64,000 bases of DNA from contig NZ_FXUG01000003.1 in assembly GCF_900182915.1 (NCBI RefSeq), positions 248,001 through 312,000 of the forward strand. Direction: 5' to 3'. Each line of letters starts with the position of its first letter. The first letter of the stretch is position 1. Made by a program: the position numbers and the translations under genes. Below the pieces are notes generated by a model, which searched no databases, was not told where the DNA came from, and worked only from the letters and a program-made list of their open reading frames with translations. Shown here in pieces: positions 42,927 through 51,253 of this stretch. The stretch is from Neorhodopirellula lusitana. Its GTDB lineage: Bacteria > Planctomycetota > Planctomycetia > Pirellulales > Pirellulaceae.

Positions 42927-43910
42927 TCACGCGACAACCGCGGCCGCTTCCGTTGCCTCTTCCAAGAAGACACCGATGCGACGGTACTTGTCGTAGCGCT
43001 GCTCGACCATCTCATCGACCGGCATCGACTCCAGTTGAGTCAGCTGGCGAGACAGATAAGTCTTCATCCGCGAAGCCATCTGATGGTGGTCACGATGGGC
43101 GCCACCGAGCGGTTCTTCGAGTACATCATCGACGATCCCAAGCCGCTTCAAATGACCACTTGTGAAGCGAAGCGCTGCAGCCGCCTTCGGCGCGTGTTCG
43201 TGGCTTTTCCACAAAATACCCGCGCAACCCTCAGGACTGATCACGCTGTAATACGCGTGTTGCATAACGGCTACGCGATCTCCAACGCCAATGCCCAAAG
43301 CACCGCCTGAGCCGCCTTCTCCGATCACAACACAAATGATGGGCGTTTTCAGCCGACTCATCATAAACATGCTCTCAGCGATCACTTGGGCTTGACCGCG
43401 TTCCTCGGCCCCAATCCCCGGATAAGCACCTGGCGTGTCAATGAAACAAATGATGGGCAGCTTGTATTTTTCGGCCATCCGCATCTTAATCATCGCTTTG
43501 CGATAGCCCTCTGGATGCGCACAACCAAAGTGACACGCCGCACGCTCTTTGTAGGTCCGACCTTTTTGGTGACCAACGACCATCACCTTGAAGCGATCCA
43601 GCTTGGCGAAGCCCGTCAACATCGCGCGATCGTCGCCGAAATGCTTGTCGCCGTGCAACTCCACGAACTCGTCAAATGCCAGGTTTAAGTAGTCGCGCGA
43701 ATACGGTCGATTTTTGTGTCGCGCAACCTGAACGGTCTGCCAAGGATCCAACGATGAATACGTTTCCTTCAGCTTGGTAACGCGTGCCAATCGCAACGAT
43801 CGAATCGCGTTCTCGATCTCCGCGTTTCGGTCAGTTGTTCGTTCGAGCGATGCGATCTTGTCTTCTAGATCCGCGATCTCGTTTTCAAATTCCAGTCCAG
43901 GTCCAGCCAT
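42927..43910 (-). CDS. accA: Acetyl-CoA carboxylase carboxyltransferase subunit alpha AccA
   Basis: 327 residues from ATG 43910, preceded by GAGGAA about 10 nt upstream; the longer frame adds 22 basic residues not seen in the family. Motifs: FEDFVELHGD-type block (LAFDEFVELHGDKHFGDD), GRTYKERAACHFGCAHPEGYRKAMIKMRMAEKY, FIDTPGAYPGIGAEERGQAQVIAESM, IGEGGSGGALGIGVGDRVAVM and YYSVISPEGCAGILWK. It transfers the carboxyl group to acetyl-CoA together with AccD, which is not in the window. It lies 79 bp downstream of a Ser/Thr kinase gene. Confidence 0.95.
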   Translation of the reverse strand: MAGPGLEFENEIADLEDKIASLERTTDRNAEIENAIRSLRLARVTKLKETYSSLDPWQTVQVARHKNRPYSRDYLNLAFDEFVELHGDKHFGDDRAMLTGFAKLDRFKVMVVGHQKGRTYKERAACHFGCAHPEGYRKAMIKMRMAEKYKLPIICFIDTPGAYPGIGAEERGQAQVIAESMFMMSRLKTPIICVVIGEGGSGGALGIGVGDRVAVMQHAYYSVISPEGCAGILWKSHEHAPKAAAALRFTSGHLKRLGIVDDVLEEPLGGAHRDHHQMASRMKTYLSRQLTQLESMPVDEMVEQRYDKYRRIGVFLEEATEAAAVVA

Positions 43911-43988
43911 CGTTTCATTTCCTCGTGTGTGTCTTATTAGTTGCTGCTGCCGCTTGGGCTTCGTCCGCTTCGCCATTCATTCAACGGA

Positions 43989-44915
43989 TCAACTGCCCGG
44001 ACGCTTCACCATGTCATCAGCCGACTTCACTCCGCCCACTTCATCGAACACGCTTTCTTCAGGAACGCGCGGTCGCTTCCGCCATGTTTCAATGGCTCGA
44101 TACTCTTTCAAAAACTCCCAGACCGACGCGGGCCGATCCTCTTGTTTCTTAGCCATCATGCGTTTGATCAAACCAGCCAATTCACTGGTCACGTTGTTAT
44201 TCTGAGCCGCCGCGCTGGGGATCGAAGCTGAGATGTGCTTGGAAAGCAAATCGTTAGGGGTCTGGCCGGTGAATGGCGGCTTGCCAGTCACCAACTCGTA
44301 CACAACACAACCGAACGAATAGATATCGCTTCGTTCATCGCAAAGCTTGCCGCGAATTTGTTCAGGCGACATATAACTTCGCGTCCCCTGAACGGTCTTC
44401 GCCTTGTAGAACAACTTGCTAATCCCAGTTCGCTTGGTTTCCGCGATCGTGAAGTCAATCAACTTCGTTTCACCATCGCGTGCAACCAAGTAATTGTCTG
44501 GTTTGATATCGCGGTGAATCCAGTTCTTGGTGTGCATGTAGTACAAGCCTTCCGCGGCCTGTTCGACAATCTTGTCGACGATGTAACCAAGCGGTTCGGG
44601 TCCCTTGCGAAGCGCCTGCTTCATGTTCAATTCGCTGAACAATTCCAGCACCAAGAACGGGCGTCCTTTATCAGCGATGAAATCAACCACCTTGATAATC
44701 CGCGGACTACTTAGCGCTTTCCCGACGTTGAATTCGTGCTTCAGGGCGGCGACCTCACTTTTGTCATTTGCACAATTGGACCTCAACACCTTCAACGCGT
44801 ACTTCTTTTTCTGCATGTCGGTGTCGTCGACCGCTTCCCATACCTCCGCCGTCGAGCCGATACGAATCAGCCGAGAGAGTCGGTAAGGTCCGAGAAAATC
44901 GCGAGATTTGGACAT
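43989..44915 (-). CDS. Soluble Ser/Thr protein kinase with DFT in place of DFG
   Basis: 308 residues from ATG 44915; this start gives MSKSRDFLGPYRLSRLI directly before the kinase fold. Lys42 (YALKVL), Glu61 (HEFNVG), the catalytic loop HRDIKPDN (134-141) and the APE-like SPEQ are present. The glycine loop is degenerate (RIGSTAEVWEA) and the metal-binding motif reads DFT (154-156), keeping the Asp. The kinase core fills the protein: no membrane segment, PASTA or WD40 tail follows, unlike most bacterial PknB relatives. It is probably active but atypical. It may be cotranscribed with accA. Confidence 0.82.
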   Translation of the reverse strand: MSKSRDFLGPYRLSRLIRIGSTAEVWEAVDDTDMQKKKYALKVLRSNCANDKSEVAALKHEFNVGKALSSPRIIKVVDFIADKGRPFLVLELFSELNMKQALRKGPEPLGYIVDKIVEQAAEGLYYMHTKNWIHRDIKPDNYLVARDGETKLIDFTIAETKRTGISKLFYKAKTVQGTRSYMSPEQIRGKLCDERSDIYSFGCVVYELVTGKPPFTGQTPNDLLSKHISASIPSAAAQNNNVTSELAGLIKRMMAKKQEDRPASVWEFLKEYRAIETWRKRPRVPEESVFDEVGGVKSADDMVKRPGS

Positions 44916-45126
44916 CGGGCAGGCAACACGGGCAAGCGAGGATCGCAACGGTCAGGCAAAATGGTCGGGTTGCATGATAATCCAACCCCGCCCAAGACCG
45001 GAACCCCGAGCTGGGTTCGACCAAGATCCCCCAAACGCTGTGAAATGCCTCATTTCAGGACATCCGGTCGCCGGACAGATCCGCCGACCAGCGAAATCGG
45101 CTCAAGTGCAGCCAGCCTTTTTCGCA

Positions 45127-45139
45127 ACCGCCCTGCCCT
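45127..45139 (-). repeat. KOPS-like word, minus orientation, first right of the dif-like site
   Basis: On the minus strand it reads GAGGGCAGGGCGGT. A second, GAGGGCAGGGTGG, follows at 45201-45213. Confidence 0.6.
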
Positions 45140-45262
45140 CACCCGGAAAAACGCCTCTCGCCAAAAGCTCCTGATATCCCGGCCGCCTTGCATTTCCGAG
45201 CCACCCTGCCCTCGCCCGCTGATGAGCGACCAGCCCACATCTAGCGGATAGACCAGCGGCCT

Positions 45263-45322
45263 GAACTCCAGCGACCCGTACTCCAGCGACCGCACCTCCA
45301 GCGTCCCATACTCCAGCGGCCT
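45263..45322. repeat. Four tandem 15-bp repeats
   Basis: Units GAACTCCAGCGACCC, GTACTCCAGCGACCG, CACCTCCAGCGTCCC and ATACTCCAGCGGCCT are contiguous. Their period is a multiple of three, but no credible protein uses them. Confidence 0.6.
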
Positions 45323-45369
45323 GCCTGCTCGGACGCCGCTGGCTGAAAAAGCCCACCGACCCCGGCGGT

Positions 45370-46161
45370 TCATTCCGCTGCAGGAGCGGCGTCATCAAAT
45401 TGGCCCACTGAAAACTGCTCCACCGCCTTGAGTAGCGAATCTTCGCTCGTGTTCGACGGCGTCGCGACCAACGGGGCCTGGCTAGAAACGGAGGCGAGCG
45501 TGCCCTCGGATCCAGATTCAGCGGCGGCGGCAGGCGCCAAGTTCCCGTGAGCCGGCGAGATTCCCGCTGCCGGTGTAATGGCATTGGGGACAATCTGGCC
45601 CGGTGCTTCTTCAACCGGAACCACCGCCGCAACGAAGGCAATGTCACAAGCCTTGAACGACTTCACATTGTTGCCTTCGTCGGTTTCGAACAACTCATCG
45701 AAACTGTCGATCGCCACAATTACTCTTTGAAAGCCGATCACTTGCCCGTTTCGATTCCCCATCGCGAGAGCCTCAATCGGTAGTGTGACTTCCACCTGAA
45801 GGGCTTCGCCGGGCTGAATCTTGCCAACCTTGACAGTCGACTGGGGTGAATGCGGGAACAGACGTCCCAAGGTTGCGGCGACCGTGACATGGAAGTCTGC
45901 GACGCAGCGAGTGCTGTTGTTGGAAACGATCACTGCGAACTTGGGTCCGCAAGCTGGATCCGTCACTTCGAACTGTTGAACGTCGGCGATGCATAGGTCA
46001 CCAACTTCGTCAGCCGAAACAATGACATTCCCGTAGTGGGACGACAAAACGGATGGATGGTGGAAGCCTTGGCCCTGACAGGCGACAACACAAATGGTCA
46101 GGGAAGCGATGCCCATGATGACAAACATCATCAATCGGGTAATGGTTTTGGAACGTTGCAT
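45370..46161 (-). CDS. Secreted protein with CARDB-like domain
   Basis: 263 residues. A signal peptide (RLMMFVIMGIASLTICVVACQGQG) precedes a beta-sandwich of about 100 residues (FAVIVSNNSTRCVADFHVTVAATLGRLF, QPGEALQVEVTLPIEAL, VIVAIDSFDELFETDEGNNVKSF) that ends with the D-x-x-x-E-x-D-E-x-N-N pattern of CARDB domains. A Pro/Ala-rich tail follows and an acidic end (SLLKAVEQFSVGQFDDAAPAAE). It is presumably periplasmic or surface-exposed; the function is unknown. It lies just after the terminator of the upstream Tyr-rich gene. Confidence 0.65.
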   Translation of the reverse strand: MQRSKTITRLMMFVIMGIASLTICVVACQGQGFHHPSVLSSHYGNVIVSADEVGDLCIADVQQFEVTDPACGPKFAVIVSNNSTRCVADFHVTVAATLGRLFPHSPQSTVKVGKIQPGEALQVEVTLPIEALAMGNRNGQVIGFQRVIVAIDSFDELFETDEGNNVKSFKACDIAFVAAVVPVEEAPGQIVPNAITPAAGISPAHGNLAPAAAAESGSEGTLASVSSQAPLVATPSNTSEDSLLKAVEQFSVGQFDDAAPAAE

Positions 46162-46195
46162 GGGTTGGGTCTTTCAAATTGGAAGTCGTACTTTC

Positions 46196-46238
46196 GAAAA
46201 AAAAAGCCCGTCTCCCCGATCACTCGAGGGTCCGGGCT
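46196..46238 (-). terminator. Rho-independent terminator of the Tyr-rich protein gene
   Basis: On the minus strand AGCCCG and CGGGCT close a stem with an inner CCC/GGG pairing, followed by nine T residues (plus-strand A-run 46197-46205). It lies about 50 bp after the stop at 46290 and is the best intrinsic terminator in the window. Confidence 0.8.
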
Positions 46239-46289
46239 AGAAGCGATCGGCACGACGATCCGTGCCGTTCGCACTTACATCCGCGTCGG

Positions 46290-46727
46290 TTACCAGCAAC
46301 CCCAGTAGTTGGTGTAGGTGGGGGTGTAGTAGCTGTAAGTCACTGGTGCGTAGGTGACCGGGGTGTAGTGGTACGAAGGTGAGTAGTAGCTGTACGAGTG
46401 GTAGCTAGGTGTGTAGTACGACGTGTAGTGAGTTCGATAGCTGCGGTAGCCATGGCTACGATATCCGTAGCTGTAACGGGCTCGGCGATAACAAGCCGCA
46501 ACCGCTTCTTCCGATGACGCTTCTTCACCGTCTTCACTGAGCAGGTCTTCGACGTCAGCGAGTCCGAATTCGCTTTCATCCAAATCGGCTTCGTTGCCAT
46601 CAGCAACATTCTCGCTCGCTTCCGCCGCAGCCAAGCGGGTCAGCAAATCTTCGTCGGCTCGTGCACTAGCGGCAAAGCTGCAAACGGTGACGGCCAGAGC
46701 AACAGCAAACAGGTTTCGGCACAACAT
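46290..46727 (-). CDS. Secreted Tyr-rich low-complexity protein
   Basis: 145 residues. A signal peptide (LFAVALAVTVCSFAASARA) precedes an acidic middle (EASENVADGNEADLDESEFGLADVEDLLSEDGEEASSEE, about 35-75). A basic C-terminus of ~65 residues is built almost only from Tyr, Ser, Thr, His, Pro and Arg (YRSYRTHYTSYYTPSYHSY, VTYAPVTYSYYTPTY), ending NYWGCW. Such Tyr/Ser/His repeats suggest a self-assembling or cross-linked surface polymer, as in other Tyr-rich matrix proteins; that is inference. It has its own strong terminator. I know no named family. Confidence 0.65.
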   Translation of the reverse strand: MLCRNLFAVALAVTVCSFAASARADEDLLTRLAAAEASENVADGNEADLDESEFGLADVEDLLSEDGEEASSEEAVAACYRRARYSYGYRSHGYRSYRTHYTSYYTPSYHSYSYYSPSYHYTPVTYAPVTYSYYTPTYTNYWGCW

Positions 46728-47197
46728 GGGTCTTTCTCCAGAAAGGTTTCTTCGTGCGGCTTTTAGATTCGGAAGCGAGTTCGCCGCGTTGGCTCGCTGC
46801 CGTTCGTCGTGTGACTAAGAAGCCAAGCGACAACTCCGCGAACTTGTTACCAACTTTCCAAAACTTTTCTGAATCCGTTTCCCAGTTTGCTTCTCGGACG
46901 CCCCTGAATTCTCCTGCTAAATCCTGCTGCATAGGAATAGGGATGTAACAACACCTGAATTCCTTCGCTTGGAAAGTCATGCAACGGCCAACACGGGGCA
47001 TCGCAATTGATAAATCGCGTTCTCCGCTGACGAGTCCCCTGCCCTGCCCAGTGTCTTTGACCTGCCCCGTCAATTTGCCAATCACTTCAATTTGCCATTC
47101 AAGTCACTGCACACGCCTTCGAAGCCAACCGACAACACGGCCCCAACCGACAACACGGCTGCTGACACCAACTCCTTCCTATCACGCGAGATTCCCG
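46728..47197. other. Divergent intergenic region with KOPS words and a 16-bp direct repeat
   Basis: 470 bp between the Tyr-rich gene and the plus-strand secreted gene. It holds minus-oriented CCCCTGCCCTGCCC (47036-47049) and two tandem copies of CCAACCGACAACACGG (about 47123-47154). Promoters must lie here but none is clear. A frame starting at 46979 is open through it but reads Pro/Thr-rich nonsense before the real signal peptide. Confidence 0.4.
47036..47049 (-). repeat. KOPS-like array, minus orientation, intergenic
   Basis: On the minus strand it reads GGGCAGGGCAGGGG, two overlapping words. Confidence 0.6.
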
Positions 47198-48157
47198 ATG
47201 CGAAAATCAATGACAATCTTCCTGGCAACAATCGCCCTGGCCTGCTCCACCTCTTTGTTGAAGGCCAGCGACGACCTGTTTTCCGAGATAGCGATGGAAT
47301 CGGTCTTCGCCAGCTCATCAGCATCCACCAAGGCGAAAGTCGCTGACGAGCCGTCCGACGCTTCCCCCAGCGAATCGGTGGGACGCGTGACCAGCATCAA
47401 CACACTCTTTTCGATCGCGACTCGCATCGATGCCGATGCAAAACAACAATCGGGTTCCGTCCAGATGAATGCCCGACAAGATGGCTGGCGGTTCCCCACC
47501 GAAATCAACGTCGACATTGAAAACGACCAGCTGGTCTTCCAATTGGGCCTCGTAACGCTGGACGTGAAGGCCGCTGCCTCATCCCAGACAAACAAGATCC
47601 TGCTGAAATTACTGTCCTCGGGCAGCCCACAAAAACGGGCGTTTTTCTCGTTTACTCCCGCCACCAACCAATTGGTGATCCGCGGAACGCTTTCAAACCG
47701 CAACGTCACGACCGCTCGATTGTCGGAACGCCTGGCCGAGCTCGCGTCACTGGCGGCCGCTCATTCCGATTCATGGTCCCAGCTAAAACCGGGTTCCAGT
47801 AAAAAACCCGCAACCTCCCCTGCCCCGGCCCCGACCGCCAAACCACCTGCCCAATCCACTGCGGGATTTGACATTTCACTGATCGGCACCTGGTCGGCCA
47901 CGCCGACTTCCGGTGAAGCCTATGCGATCGCGTTCACGGCCGGCTCAGCTGGAAACACCACTGGCACTTTTCGACTGGTGCATCTCAAAGCCGGCAAATC
48001 AACGACATCAGTGGGCAATTTCCAGCTCAACAGCCAACAACTGACGCTCTCATCCACAGGCAGCTCACCGCTGAAGAGCGAAATCCAAGCCACCGATGCG
48101 GATCAGTTCACCATGCAAATCGGAACGGCCAGCGTCCTGTTCCGTCGCCAAAAATAG
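47198..48157 (+). CDS. Secreted hypothetical protein with C-terminal lipocalin-like beta domain
   Basis: 319 residues from ATG 47198, where a signal peptide begins (MRKSMTIFLATIALACSTSLLKAS). Residues of about 70-190 form one domain (WRFPTEINVDIENDQLVFQLGLVTLDV, KRAFFSFTPATNQLVIRGTLSN). A Pro/Ala linker (SSKKPATSPAPAPTAKPPA) leads to a ~95-residue C-terminal domain beginning ISLIGTWSATPTSGEAY. This resembles the last domain of the Gln-rich protein at 49829 (HVGNWSVSLPGDQ, FLGQYEISSDRLVLS versus SVGNFQLNSQQLTLS). The function is unknown; the two genes look like domain-sharing relatives in one secreted-protein cluster. Confidence 0.65.
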   Translation: MRKSMTIFLATIALACSTSLLKASDDLFSEIAMESVFASSSASTKAKVADEPSDASPSESVGRVTSINTLFSIATRIDADAKQQSGSVQMNARQDGWRFPTEINVDIENDQLVFQLGLVTLDVKAAASSQTNKILLKLLSSGSPQKRAFFSFTPATNQLVIRGTLSNRNVTTARLSERLAELASLAAAHSDSWSQLKPGSSKKPATSPAPAPTAKPPAQSTAGFDISLIGTWSATPTSGEAYAIAFTAGSAGNTTGTFRLVHLKAGKSTTSVGNFQLNSQQLTLSSTGSSPLKSEIQATDADQFTMQIGTASVLFRRQK

Positions 48158-48323
48158 GCGAGGCACGCATTTCGGTTCGCTTCCGCTGCTTTTCGCACAA
48201 TCGGGCTGTAACACTTCGTCATCTACGCCGCTTAGTAACTCATCGACAACATCGTTTGTCCCAATCGACAGCCAATCGCCCTAAAGCCGACCGTCCCCAG
48301 TCATCCAAGCCCGAGGAAGTCCC

Positions 48324-49490
48324 ATGTTTCGAAACCTTCCCACCTGCATCGCCCTGCTCTCGATCGTGGCCACGTCCTCGGTCAGCCTTGCCGGCAACAA
48401 TTACAAGAAGGTGCTTCCGTCGACGACCTGGATCATCACCGCGGATGGCGAAGACAAAACGTCCACCGGAACCGGCGTCTTCATCGATCAAGATCGAAAA
48501 CTCGTTCTGACCAACGCCCATGTGGTCGGCGACAGCCGCACCGCGGTTGTCTTCTTCCCCGAAATCAAAAACGGGCAACCGTCCGTCAAACGCAAACGCT
48601 ACCTCGACAAAGTCGTCGATCTCGCCCAACCCGGCAAAGTCGTCGCGGTGGACCGAAAGCTCGATTTAGCCCTGATTGAATTGGGCAAAGTCCCCGATCG
48701 AGCCCAAGCGATTGAGCTGGCGGCCGAAAGCGTGACTCCCGGCGATCAGGTGGATTTGATCGGAAACCCCGGCGGATCCGACATTCTGTGGGCCTACACC
48801 TCTGGGACGGTGCGACTGGTCTATGACAAGAAATTCAAATCCGATCATGGCGAGCATGAGTTCCGAGTCGTCGAAACCCAAACCCCCATCAAGCCAGGCG
48901 ATAGCGGCGGCCCGGTCGTCAACGAAGAGGGCAAACTGGTCGCGATCGCCCAGTCGTTTTCACCCACCATGAACCTCGTCAGCTACTGCGTGGACATTTC
49001 GGATATCAAGGCTTTCGTCGCCAGCCCCTGGAAAGCGGCCCCATTGTCGACCAAGGCAATCCTGGTCAACGCCAATGTCGATCACCAATTGCACTCCACC
49101 GGTCACTACGAGATCAAACGCGAACTCAGCTCCGGAAGCACCCAATCGGTTTTCGTGTCCAAAGACACCGAATACTTCCAGCGTGCCGATGTCCGAAAAA
49201 TCTGGTCGCTGGTGTCCGTGGACAAAAACCCACCCAGCGAATCGCTGCTGATGCGATTGATGCGTCAAAGTTCCGCTACCAAAATCGGCGGCTGGGCCGT
49301 CGAAAAGAACGGCAATGAGGAATACATGATCCTGTACGTCGCCAAACTCGATGCCACCGCTTCCAGCCAAGCCGTCAGCGGAACGATTGAATACGTAGCC
49401 CGGATCGCCGGTGCCATGAACGCCAAACTAAACGTCAAATCGGAACAGAAAACGGCCTCCCAAACCCTGGCATCTTGGCTCGCCCAATAA
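48324..49490 (+). CDS. Secreted trypsin-like serine protease without PDZ
   Basis: 388 residues. A signal peptide (LPTCIALLSIVATSSVSLAG) is followed by an S1-type domain with the full triad His66 (LTNAHVV), Asp114 (KLDLALIEL) and Ser194 (KPGDSGGPVV). Residues of about 240-388 form a C-terminal domain of unknown type (VNANVDHQLHSTGHYEIKRELSSG, KIGGWAVEKNGNEEYMILYVA) where HtrA proteins would have PDZ domains. It is likely a periplasmic or exported protease. Its neighbours are low-complexity secreted proteins, which are conceivable substrates, but nothing in the sequence proves this. Confidence 0.82.
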   Translation: MFRNLPTCIALLSIVATSSVSLAGNNYKKVLPSTTWIITADGEDKTSTGTGVFIDQDRKLVLTNAHVVGDSRTAVVFFPEIKNGQPSVKRKRYLDKVVDLAQPGKVVAVDRKLDLALIELGKVPDRAQAIELAAESVTPGDQVDLIGNPGGSDILWAYTSGTVRLVYDKKFKSDHGEHEFRVVETQTPIKPGDSGGPVVNEEGKLVAIAQSFSPTMNLVSYCVDISDIKAFVASPWKAAPLSTKAILVNANVDHQLHSTGHYEIKRELSSGSTQSVFVSKDTEYFQRADVRKIWSLVSVDKNPPSESLLMRLMRQSSATKIGGWAVEKNGNEEYMILYVAKLDATASSQAVSGTIEYVARIAGAMNAKLNVKSEQKTASQTLASWLAQ

Positions 49491-49828
49491 CTCGGCTCAC
49501 CCAATAACTCCCGCCCAGTCCCCAGCAGCTCGGTCTTTGCTGGAACTCGGTGCCCCCCCAGAGGCCGACGAAAGACCGCCCTGCCCTGCCCCGCTTCCTG
49601 CCCTGCCCATTCCGTGCAGTGCAACGTACTGCGTTCTTTAAAGCACCACCGCACTGGCCTGCTTCCGGCTTCAACACGGCGTCCGACTTGGGAAAGATTG
49701 TTTTTCCAAAAAGCCTGTAACGTCTCGGCCAGGCTCCCGCTTAGCAGTTTGTCCGGCGAGGACAACACTCAGTCTCACCCACTCGCCGCCTTCGAATTTC
49801 ACAAACTTCTTGCTAACGGAACCCAATC
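49491..49828. other. Intergenic region with three minus-oriented KOPS words
   Basis: 338 bp between two plus-strand genes. ACCGCCCTGCCCTGCCCC (49575-49592) and CCTGCCCTGCCC (49597-49608) are clustered here, the densest such spot in the window. No other structure stands out. Confidence 0.4.
49575..49608 (-). repeat. KOPS-like cluster, minus orientation
   Basis: Three GGGCAGGG words on the minus strand within 34 bp, one full 18-nt consensus array plus a shorter neighbour. Confidence 0.65.
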
Positions 49829-51010
49829 ATGAAGACTCAACTGAAAACCTGGACTCTCTCGATCGCTATCCTTTCCGCTATCGCTGGCCCTGCCGCCAGC
49901 GTCCAAGCCTGCGGCGGAAGCGGTGGAATCCGAGGCGGATTCGGACTCAGCCGTGGCGGCCTCGGCTCGTCTTTCAAGTCGGCTCCCGCTTATCGCTCGA
50001 CCGCCTCTTACCGACCAGCACCGACGCACTACCGCAGTTCAGTCCAGTACAACAACTCCGCTCAATACAACACAGCACCCCAGTACAACCCAGCACCCCA
50101 ATACAACCCAGCACCCCAATACAACCCAGCACCGCAGTACAGCACGCAGCCCAGCTACTCGAACGCTGCGAGCCAGTTCGCTCCCTCCCAACCCCAATCT
50201 CAATTCGCAGCCTCATCCAACCAATTCACGCCTTCCCAATCGGTCGCGAGCACGGCACGGTCCACACAACAAACATTCTCAACACCTAGCCAACAATCAA
50301 CATCCCAATCATTCCCGCAAAACTCACAGCCACAAAACCAACCACGCCAGCAACAATTCCAATCACAAGCGGCGTCCACTCAACAAGCAGCCTCGCCCCA
50401 ACGCCCTAGTTCCACCCAACGCACCGCTTCCACTCAACGTCCCGCTTCCACCCAGCGTCCCACTTCCACTCAACGTCCCGCTCCCACTCAACGTCCCGCT
50501 CCCACTCAACGATCGACTCCCACCCAGCAAGCAGCACAGCCTCAGCAAGCTGCAACCACACCAACGCAACAAAACCCATCGGCTAACTCATCGCCGGAAG
50601 CTTCCGCGTTGGCCATGCTGGCATCCATCAATCAGCCTGCCGCCCCCACATCTGCTTCGACGGTCGAAGCCAACACCGCCTCATCGATCCCCGAGTTCGG
50701 CAGCACCGCCAGCAGCCAAGCCGCTCCCGTTCAGGCCGCTCACGTCGGCAACTGGTCCGTCTCGCTGCCCGGCGACCAATCCGTTTCACTCGAACTGAAC
50801 CAAGACGGCACCTTCGCCTGGACCGCCACCAAGGGTGGATCCACCAGCCGCTTCCTCGGCCAATACGAAATCAGCTCAGACCGTCTCGTCCTGAGCCGTG
50901 CCAGCGACTCCAGCAAAATGGAAGGCTCTTGGACCCCCAACCAATCCGGCGGCTTCACCTTCCGAGTCGGCGGCGGCACCACCGGTGGCCTGAACTTCAC
51001 GAAGTCCTAG
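49829..51010 (+). CDS. Secreted Gln/Pro/Ser/Thr repeat protein with C-terminal beta domain
   Basis: 393 residues. A signal peptide (TWTLSIAILSAIAGPAASVQA) is followed by a Gly-rich stretch (CGGSGGIRGGFGLSRGGLG). Then come three perfect-looking NPAPQY hexapeptides (about 85-105) and a Gln/Ser-rich region. Seven hexapeptides of the form (P/T)(A/T)(S/P)TQR follow (about 195-235), both repeats with an 18-bp DNA period. The last ~95 residues are a folded domain (HVGNWSVSLPGDQSVSLELNQDGTFAWTATKGG) shared with the protein at 47198. It looks like a surface spacer or matrix protein. Hexapeptide number probably varies by slippage. Confidence 0.7.
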   Translation: MKTQLKTWTLSIAILSAIAGPAASVQACGGSGGIRGGFGLSRGGLGSSFKSAPAYRSTASYRPAPTHYRSSVQYNNSAQYNTAPQYNPAPQYNPAPQYNPAPQYSTQPSYSNAASQFAPSQPQSQFAASSNQFTPSQSVASTARSTQQTFSTPSQQSTSQSFPQNSQPQNQPRQQQFQSQAASTQQAASPQRPSSTQRTASTQRPASTQRPTSTQRPAPTQRPAPTQRSTPTQQAAQPQQAATTPTQQNPSANSSPEASALAMLASINQPAAPTSASTVEANTASSIPEFGSTASSQAAPVQAAHVGNWSVSLPGDQSVSLELNQDGTFAWTATKGGSTSRFLGQYEISSDRLVLSRASDSSKMEGSWTPNQSGGFTFRVGGGTTGGLNFTKS

Positions 51011-51095
51011 GCCACGCCAGTTCCCTGACCGCCGCCTCCTCGGCTCAACGACACGAGACTCCGGCAAGGACGCCGGCACGGTTCAAAAAACCAAA

Positions 51096-51116
51096 ACCGC
51101 CCTGCCCTGCCCCCCT
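51096..51116 (-). repeat. KOPS-like array, minus orientation, upstream of the moxR operon
   Basis: Full consensus on the minus strand. A further single word (CCCCCCTGCCCTG) follows at 51203-51215, 40 bp before the moxR start, so the operon promoter region is interrupted by these words. Confidence 0.6.
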
Positions 51117-51253
51117 TCCCCCCGGCCTTAATTGACCGGCCCACAAAAGAACAGAACTAGCTATGCTATCCTCCTTGGCAAACAACTACCCTGACTTGCC
51201 CACCCCCCTGCCCTGACCTTGTAACCCCGCCTGGGTCAGCTCCGTGATTGGAT

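Larger units (their letters stand above)
44916..45369. other. Intergenic region with two minus-orientation KOPS words and 15-bp tandem repeats
   Basis: 454 bp between a kinase gene and a secreted-protein gene transcribed the same way. CCGCCCTGCCCTC (45129-45139) and CCACCCTGCCCTC (45201-45212 region) are the first minus-oriented full words right of the dif-like site. Four 15-bp units with core CTCCAGCG run from 45263 to 45322. A 107-codon minus frame here is just the translation of the repeats. Confidence 0.5.

Noticed and set aside
44916-44930. GGGCAGG on the plus strand right of the switch
   Set aside because: The next base is C, so it is not a full GGGNAGGG word.
45050-45373. 107-codon minus-strand frame with LEYGTLEVR-like repeats
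   Set aside because: The repeats are just the translation of four 15-bp tandem units. There is no signal peptide, and it runs across two KOPS words.
46979-47197. N-terminal extension of the secreted protein at 47198
   Set aside because: It reads through a KOPS array and a direct repeat as Pro/Thr-rich sequence, while a normal signal peptide begins at 47198.
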